DNA of 8,269 nt. Source: an uncultured Selenomonadales bacterium (GTDB lineage: Bacteria; Bacillota; Negativicutes; Selenomonadales; Selenomonadaceae). Under the pieces are notes generated by a model. It had not been told where the DNA came from. It made no database searches and worked only from the letters and a program-made list of their open reading frames with translations. The translations under genes were made by a program, and so were the position numbers. Below are positions 5,401 through 8,269 of this stretch, in pieces; the first letter of the stretch is position 1, and each line of letters begins with the position of its first letter. The DNA lies in NCBI GenBank assembly GCA_937877545.1, contig CALFJE010000107.1, positions 1 through 8,269 of the forward strand. Direction: 5' to 3'.

Positions 5401-7000
5401 CGCCCGAAGCTATGTTGAAGACATCTTTTGTCGGAAGCATGTCGTCGAAATTCGCGCCGCCGTAAGCCGTCACGTTAGAGCCTTGAATTGCAATGGTATC
5501 GACGCCCGTGCCGCCGTCGACATAGCCGCCCATAACAAGAAGCTCATCATCACCTGCACCGCCGAGGACGGAGCCACCTGAGCCGAAGTTACGAATGGTA
5601 TCTGCGCCGTCGTCACCGCTTATCGTCGCGTCGGAGCCGTAGTTGCTGATTGAATCATTACCCGCGCCGCCTTCGATTCTGTTGCGGTTCCCGTGGCAGT
5701 CAACGGTGTCACTGCCTTTGCCGCCGACTATAGAGACGCGCTCGCCGTGACTGTCGCTGCGAATGAAATCGTCACCTGTGCCCGCGTCGATTGTCGAGTT
5801 GGAGCTGTAGTTGTAAATCTCATCATCGCCCGCGCCCGCGTTTATCGTGTTGGAGCTGCCAGCCGCGTCATATGTCCCGCTTGTAATGGTATCGTTGCCG
5901 CGCCACGTGTTGACTGACACTCCGGAGCCGGTGATTGTAATTTCGTTGTTGTCGCCCGCGCAGGAGATGGTTGCTTTATCCTCGCTGAACGTGCCGCCGT
6001 CCACGCTTGTAATTTTGTAGCCGATATAGTCGGGGATAAGCGAATCAAAATTGCTCGTACTCTGCCCGATTGCCGTCTGCAAGGCGTTGTAAGCCGTAAT
6101 GAAGTTTTTGTAGCTGTCATAGCCCTTTATGGTGGCGGCTGTTAAATCTTCGCTGCCGTCTTTGTATTCCTTAAGCAGAGCGGTATCTTTCGCACGGTCG
6201 TCAAGAGTTTGGAATATTTTCCGGAAGTCGGCTACCTTGCTGTTGGTGCCGGGGAAATATTTCTTCGTCAAGTCACTGAGCCACTTAAGCCACTTCGAGT
6301 AATTATCCGCCGCAAATGACGGAATATCGGTGGCATCGCCGCCCGCTTCGAGATAATCATCAATCGATTCGTAAACTTCCTTAGCTACATAGCCATTGTT
6401 ATTTAATAAAGCTTTAAACCATTTGCCGAGTAAATCATCCAGGACATCTTTTTTGAGTTCGTTGAAAAAGTAGGTTTGAAAGTTTTGTCCCCACGTCGTC
6501 AAGTTTTCGAGAAGCCCGTAGAGAGAATTCTTAGCCTTGTCGCTTTTCCAATCGAGAATGTACAGCCTTTCTTCGTAGGTGACGGTCGCAAGCCCTGCAT
6601 TGGCGAGATTAGTATTCACCACGTAGCTTTTCCCGTCTTTCGTCGTGACGGTTTCATTCGTGCCAAGAATGCCAGCGATGTAAGCCGCCACGTCATTTAC
6701 CAATTTAGGATTGATTTCTTTGATTTGAGGTACACTCGGGATATGCTTTGCCAAAAGAACTTTGTAAACCTCGTCGGGAAAAGAAACTTTGTTAGAGGTT
6801 GTACTGATAGCTGTACTGTAAACGTTTACGCTCGCTTTGAATTGCGCCAACGTGTCCTTGAAGCTGTTATCGACCTTGTCCGCGCCTTCGCTTTTCATGG
6901 CGTCAGCCAAGTTCTTTTCAACTTTGGACTCAAGAATCCACACCTCGGAGCGAAGTTTGCCGATAAAAGCCTCCTTATCGAATACGATTTTCCTCTGCAT
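2459..7000 (-). CDS. Very large RTX-type calcium-loop repeat protein, probable type I secretion substrate
   Basis: 1513 residues from the ATG at 7000, chosen because AGAGGA lies nine bases upstream; the open frame runs further back, but only antisense to rplU. No signal peptide. Residues 1 to about 340 are mostly helical, charged and not recognised. Block 1 (about 345-515) has nonapeptide loops such as GAGDDEIY and GGAGNDSIS. An 80-residue non-repeat insert follows (about 517-596, including KDFEFGDVLNLPAGTY). Block 2 (596-727) has clean 18-residue turns. A modular tract (728-1215) alternates GDD and GNN loops. A short canonical RTX group (about 1319-1353, GGAGNDTLTGG) and a terminal domain ending LVKTS complete it. 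RTX repeats bind calcium outside the cell, and such proteins usually leave by type I secretion using a C-terminal signal. No secretion genes are in this window. A catalytic or adhesive role is not visible. Four cysteines are present, which is unusual for this class. Confidence 0.85.
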   Translation of the reverse strand: MQRKIVFDKEAFIGKLRSEVWILESKVEKNLADAMKSEGADKVDNSFKDTLAQFKASVNVYSTAISTTSNKVSFPDEVYKVLLAKHIPSVPQIKEINPKLVNDVAAYIAGILGTNETVTTKDGKSYVVNTNLANAGLATVTYEERLYILDWKSDKAKNSLYGLLENLTTWGQNFQTYFFNELKKDVLDDLLGKWFKALLNNNGYVAKEVYESIDDYLEAGGDATDIPSFAADNYSKWLKWLSDLTKKYFPGTNSKVADFRKIFQTLDDRAKDTALLKEYKDGSEDLTAATIKGYDSYKNFITAYNALQTAIGQSTSNFDSLIPDYIGYKITSVDGGTFSEDKATISCAGDNNEITITGSGVSVNTWRGNDTITSGTYDAAGSSNTINAGAGDDEIYNYSSNSTIDAGTGDDFIRSDSHGERVSIVGGKGSDTVDCHGNRNRIEGGAGNDSISNYGSDATISGDDGADTIRNFGSGGSVLGGAGDDELLVMGGYVDGGTGVDTIAIQGSNVTAYGGANFDDMLPTKDVFNIASGASNVYIKDFEFGDVLNLPAGTYTARIEFGSTAIRNSSGKLIVCLSGFTDRLENFTYVEDDKQATDGDDSINNDVSNIKIDLGAGDDYIKNGGWWYEGYERVWHNGGNNVSIDLGAGNDTIYNNGDSVTINGGADNDSIVNYGDNVTIDAGEGNDSIRSYGDDVTINAGDGNDYISGDGSIDAGEGNNTIYSSYDTTVKTGLGDDSISIRGGFGSKSLIDAGDGNNTIGVYADYSTVDATVKTGTDDDYISIYSGSSYNYSIDVDVDAGNGNNTVIASVSSYSTINAAVKTDSGNDYISIHSSGYSSDSSINANVNAGDGNNTVEVYGYYYSNATVKTGIDDDYISIYDGGGSHSSINANVNAGEGNNTVRVNGYSHSTINATIKTASGDDVISINGGSKSSIDVDTGNGNNTVHIYGYSGSTINATVKTGDGDDFVSLYGGGSINAGNGNNTVYARNYYSNATIRTASGDDIISISGSSESSVDVDAGEGNNTIYSDFSNATIKTGSGDDYVSLYNGGQINAGEGNNTVMVGGYHKATVKTGSGDDSISISGDGLVLIDAGAGDDFISLYGGGSIDAGGGNNTVYGGDIVKTGSGDDYVSVQSHSSIDSSINVDAGDGNNTVKVYAYHHTVNAAVKTGSGDDFVSIYSGSVDAGSGDDFISIYDGGSIDAGMGNDQISLGAFARYNLIKYTAGDGNDTIWGSDLKDTLSISGGEYIRSTVGNDVIITVGDGSILLKNARYGTIHIDGEEGDPTRLTLTNNSNAKVTLGAEVVTADASARTTPVAITGNARDNSIIGGAKADTLDGGAGNDTLTGGWGADTFIYTGGKDIITDYAANFDKILLNGDGAKWLSHITDANVNGNDVTLTFSNDSNKTLTLKNAVGKKILINEDACIVGRDGNRNIIIRPAFGDGKDVIFGFDDSDMLQITGDWSANYYNASGRVVFKVGSTYSAIILENSSATIFNVNGDSYAISGSKLVKTS
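3356..4819 (-). repeat. Eleven-module alternating GDD/GNN tract inside the RTX gene
   Basis: Residues 728-1215 divide by eye into 11 modules of 36-52 residues, each opening with a form of A-T-V-K-T-G-S-G-D-D. Modules 1-10 contain a DAGxGNNTV-like loop before the next opening; the last ends in GMGNDQ. The two loop types come about 18 residues apart in the short modules; longer ones carry serine- and tyrosine-rich inserts. At DNA level the copies are similar but not identical, with blocks related to the complement of GTCGCCTGAACCTGT recurring, so unequal recombination could change copy number. Confidence 0.85.
4930..5068 (-). repeat. Clean 18-residue RTX turns within block 2
   Basis: From residue 645 the protein shows successive 18-residue units: an AGxGNDTI-type calcium loop, then a half-turn of the form YNNGDSVTI, NYGDNVTI or SYGDDVTI. 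In each full turn one nonapeptide fits the GGxGxDxUx rule and the other carries a GD pair without the first glycines. This looks like the ancestral form from which the alternating tract downstream (3356-4819) was elaborated. Confidence 0.75.
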
Positions 7001-7047
7001 AAAACCACATCCTCTCACTAAAACGAAATCCATTACACTTTGCGATA

Positions 7048-7076
7048 AATTTAATGCAAGGGCATAGTTTTGGCAA
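7048..7076 (-). promoter_or_regulatory. Probable promoter of the RTX gene
   Basis: On the minus strand TTGCCA (7071-7076, five of six consensus) is followed after 17 bases by TAAATT (7048-7053, four of six). The predicted start is near 7041, giving a leader of about 40 bases with AGAGGA at 7010-7015. The -35 lies only nine bases from the -35 of the rplU promoter on the other strand, so the two promoters are back to back. Confidence 0.5.
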
Positions 7077-7085
7077 GCAAAAAAA

Positions 7086-7114
7086 TTGACAGCTCCGAAA
7101 AATTCTGCTATCTT
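7086..7114 (+). promoter_or_regulatory. Strong promoter of the rplU-prp-rpmA operon
   Basis: A consensus TTGACA (7086-7091), a 17-base spacer and TATCTT (7109-7114) preceded by TGC as an extended -10. The predicted start is near 7121, leaving a leader of about 73 bases before the TTG start. A strong promoter is expected for a ribosomal protein operon. Confidence 0.8.
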
Positions 7115-7119
7115 AATCG

Positions 7120-7193
7120 CGCCGCACGACGAGGCTTTAAATCGGGCAATCCGTGCCGCAGTCGGCGAGTTCATCCGTATGGAGGTGTTCAGG
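7120..7193 (+). promoter_or_regulatory. rplU 5' leader, candidate L21 autoregulatory RNA
   Basis: The leader can fold with CGCCG (7120-7124) pairing to CGGCG (7163-7167) and CACG (7125-7128) to CGTG (7152-7155), leaving an internal bulge, followed by the GGAGGT at 7181-7186. Structured L21 leaders are known upstream of rplU in Firmicutes, and position and size fit. I folded it by hand only and cannot confirm a family match. Confidence 0.35.
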
Positions 7194-7505
7194 TTGTACG
7201 CAGTTATCAAGACCGGCGGCAAGCAGTACAAGGTCGCCGAGGGTAGCGAGATTATCATCGAAAAGCTCGACGCCGAGGAAGGAGCTTCTGTCACGTTCGA
7301 GGAGGTTTTGGCTGTCGGCGAGGGCGAGAAAATTAAATTCGGTCGTCCGCTCGTCGAAGGCGCGAAGGTTACCGCCTCCGTCGTCAAAAACGGCAAAGGT
7401 CCCAAAATTCGTATCCTCAAGTACAAGCACAAAACCAACTATCGTCGCCGCCAAGGTCATCGCCAGCCTTTCACAAAGGTCAAGATTGAAAAAATCGAAG
7501 CATGA
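7194..7505 (+). CDS. rplU: 50S ribosomal protein L21
   Basis: A 103-residue protein, the standard bacterial L21 length. It begins MYAVIKTGGKQYKV when read from the TTG at 7194 and ends with the conserved KYKHKTNYRRRQGHRQPFTKVKI region, which binds 23S rRNA in the large subunit. The TTG start is preferred over the in-frame ATG at 7179 because GGAGGT (7181-7186) lies seven bases before the TTG, would fall inside the coding region if the ATG were used, and the resulting N-terminus matches the family. It is the first gene of the rplU-prp-rpmA operon; its stop overlaps the prp start as ATGA. Confidence 0.97.
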   Translation: MYAVIKTGGKQYKVAEGSEIIIEKLDAEEGASVTFEEVLAVGEGEKIKFGRPLVEGAKVTASVVKNGKGPKIRILKYKHKTNYRRRQGHRQPFTKVKIEKIEA

Positions 7506-7840
7506 TTATCGCGGAGATTTACAAGCAGGGCGACGGGCGGATTATCGGCTTTTCGGTCGACGGGCACGCCAACACGGCTAAGCGCGGTTTCGACATTTAC
7601 TGCGCGGGAGCCTCCATGATGTCGCAATCAACGTTCCTGTGCTTAAGAGACCACCTCAAGCGCGAATTCGATTGGGACGCCGGGCACGGTCGATTGATGT
7701 TGAGGCTCAAGACGCCGCCCGACGACTTAACCGAAGTCGCCTTTCAAACAATGCTTATCGGCATGAAGGAACTCGAAAAGCTCGCTCCGCAAATCGTCAA
7801 GGTCAAAGAAAAATTCTTCCTCGGAGGTGAACATAAATGA
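7502..7840 (+). CDS. prp: Ribosomal-processing cysteine protease Prp
   Basis: A 112-residue protein of the Prp (YsxB) family, found between L21 and L27 in Firmicutes and relatives whose L27 carries an N-terminal extension. The catalytic pair is visible: His22 in V-D-G-H-A and Cys34 in DIYCAGAS, at the same numbering as in the Staphylococcus aureus enzyme. Prp removes the L27 extension, exposing the N-terminus that reaches toward the peptidyl-transferase centre, and also processes some phage structural proteins. It overlaps both neighbours by four bases (ATGA at each end), so the three genes are probably coupled in translation. The target site is present in the next gene. Confidence 0.96.
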   Translation: MIIAEIYKQGDGRIIGFSVDGHANTAKRGFDIYCAGASMMSQSTFLCLRDHLKREFDWDAGHGRLMLRLKTPPDDLTEVAFQTMLIGMKELEKLAPQIVKVKEKFFLGGEHK

Positions 7841-8124
7841 ACTTCACATTTGATTTACAGCGTTTCGCGCACAAAAAGGGCGTCAGCTCCACCCGCAACG
7901 GGCGCGACAGTGAATCCAAACGTTTGGGCGTCAAGGAGCAGGCGGGTACAATCGTCACGTCGGGCAGCATTCTCGTCCGTCAACGCGGCACGCACTTCCA
8001 CCCCGGCTTGAACGTCGGTATCGGCAAGGACGATACGCTCTTCGCCAAAATCGCCGGCAGAGTCGCTTTCGAGCGCAAAGGTCGCTACAATCGCAAAATC
8101 AGCGTCTACGCCGTCGAGTCGTAA
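7837..8124 (+). CDS. rpmA: 50S ribosomal protein L27 with a cleavable N-terminal extension
   Basis: A 95-residue protein with the L27 signature from AHKKG through STRNGRDSESKRLGVK and the GSILVRQRGT..HPG segment. The first ten residues form the Firmicute extension. F-D-L-Q-R-F before Ala11 corresponds to the N-L-Q-F-F-A processing site of S. aureus, so Prp should cut between Phe10 and Ala11. An Arg replaces one of the two phenylalanines usual at the site. GGAGGT at 7823-7828 lies eight bases before the ATG, within prp. It is the last gene of the operon; no convincing intrinsic terminator follows. Confidence 0.97.
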   Translation: MNFTFDLQRFAHKKGVSSTRNGRDSESKRLGVKEQAGTIVTSGSILVRQRGTHFHPGLNVGIGKDDTLFAKIAGRVAFERKGRYNRKISVYAVES

Positions 8125-8139
8125 CAAACAAAAACCTAA

Positions 8140-8167
8140 TCCCTGCTCCCTACTCCCTACTCCCTAA
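8140..8167. repeat. Four heptamer repeats, G-quadruplex-capable on the minus strand
   Basis: Four tandem heptamers (TCCCTGC, TCCCTAC, TCCCTAC, TCCCTAA) lie 15 bases after the rpmA stop. The minus strand reads GGG four times with four-base spacers (AGTA, AGTA, AGCA), which meets the G3N1-7 rule for an intramolecular quadruplex. The run is followed by six A then six T residues, just before the tRNA promoter. Tandem heptamers of this style resemble the STRR elements of cyanobacteria in form; no relation is implied. Confidence 0.8.
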
Positions 8168-8178
8168 AAAATTTTTTG

Positions 8179-8207
8179 TTGACAAGCGGCGGCTTGCGTG
8201 TTAATAT
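8179..8207 (+). promoter_or_regulatory. Promoter of tRNA-Leu
   Basis: Consensus TTGACA (8179-8184), a 17-base spacer and TAATAT (8202-8207) preceded by TGT, an extended -10. The predicted start is about 8214, only a few bases before the mature 5' end at 8217. This promoter lets the tRNA be made independently of the rpmA operon. Confidence 0.75.
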
Positions 8208-8216
8208 TCGACACGC

Positions 8217-8269
8217 GCCGAAGTGGCGGAATTGGCAGACGCAGCAGACTCAAAATCTGCCGTAGGCAA
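8217..8269 (+). tRNA. tRNA-Leu, anticodon CAA (3' part beyond the window)
   Basis: The acceptor strand GCCGAAG (8217-8223) is followed by TGG, a D-arm with AATTGGCAGAC, and a five-pair anticodon stem GCAGA/TCTGC (8244-8248 and 8256-8260). The seven-base loop CTCAAAA places the anticodon CAA at 8251-8253, reading UUG. The sequence then enters a long variable arm (CGTAGGCAA), as expected of a class II leucine tRNA, and leaves the window before the T-arm. Confidence 0.95.

Noticed and set aside
5093..5581. Plus-strand open frames inside the RTX gene (also at 2937-3350, 5693-5917 and 6476-7021)
   Set aside because: They mirror the repeats and coding bias of the opposite strand, lack convincing ribosome binding sites and show no recognisable protein features.
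7001..7438. Open extension of the RTX reading frame 146 codons further upstream
   Set aside because: It lies antisense to rplU and its promoter, has no family-like sequence, and the ATG at 7000 has a good AGAGGA site nine bases upstream.
8127..8180. AACAAAAA/TTTTTGTT pairing after rpmA as a terminator
   Set aside because: The stem is almost purely A/T with a loop of about 38 bases and no T-run after it; the second arm overlaps the tRNA promoter.

Overview
The window looks like chromosome from a Firmicute, most likely a Negativicute (Selenomonadaceae-like). The evidence is the rplU-prp-rpmA order with an L27 that keeps a cleavable N-terminal extension, Firmicute-style GGAGG ribosome binding sites, and a very large calcium-loop repeat protein of a kind I associate with selenomonads. 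The Firmicutes call is firm; the family-level call is inference.

Layout: positions 1-7000 are all transcribed leftward. From right to left this strand carries a 1513-residue RTX-type repeat protein (2459-7000), then a two-gene operon (1001-2412) of an exported tandem carboxymuconolactone decarboxylase (CMD) protein and an exported flavodoxin-fold reductase with a four-cysteine motif, then a second two-gene operon (55-916) of an SRPBCC-fold protein and an HxlR-family regulator. That operon ends in a strong intrinsic terminator, which overlaps a promoter for one more leftward gene whose first codons lie at 1-11. From 7086 rightward the DNA is housekeeping: rplU, prp and rpmA joined by two ATGA overlaps, then a short G-quadruplex-capable heptamer repeat, then a tRNA-Leu(CAA) that runs off the window.

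The SRPBCC/HxlR and CMD/flavoprotein genes resemble the quinone, aldehyde or redox-stress clusters that HxlR proteins control (inference). Prp is expected to trim L27, so the rplU operon encodes a ribosomal protein together with its processing protease.

The most unusual points are these. (1) The CMD and flavoprotein genes each carry a signal-peptide extension placed in front of a complete cytoplasmic-type gene that still has its own GGAGG and ATG, so each could make an exported and an internal form. (2) The SRPBCC ribosome binding site lies in an 11-bp inverted repeat whose other arm overlaps the gene's own -10 box, so only read-through transcripts should be able to hide it. (3) The RTX protein alternates Asp-type and Asn-type loops almost without exception. 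(4) A four-GGG repeat sits between rpmA and the tRNA promoter. (5) A 15-bp palindrome lies inside the CMD promoter and shares an 11-mer with the region at the left end. No stretch longer than 300 bases lacks a gene.
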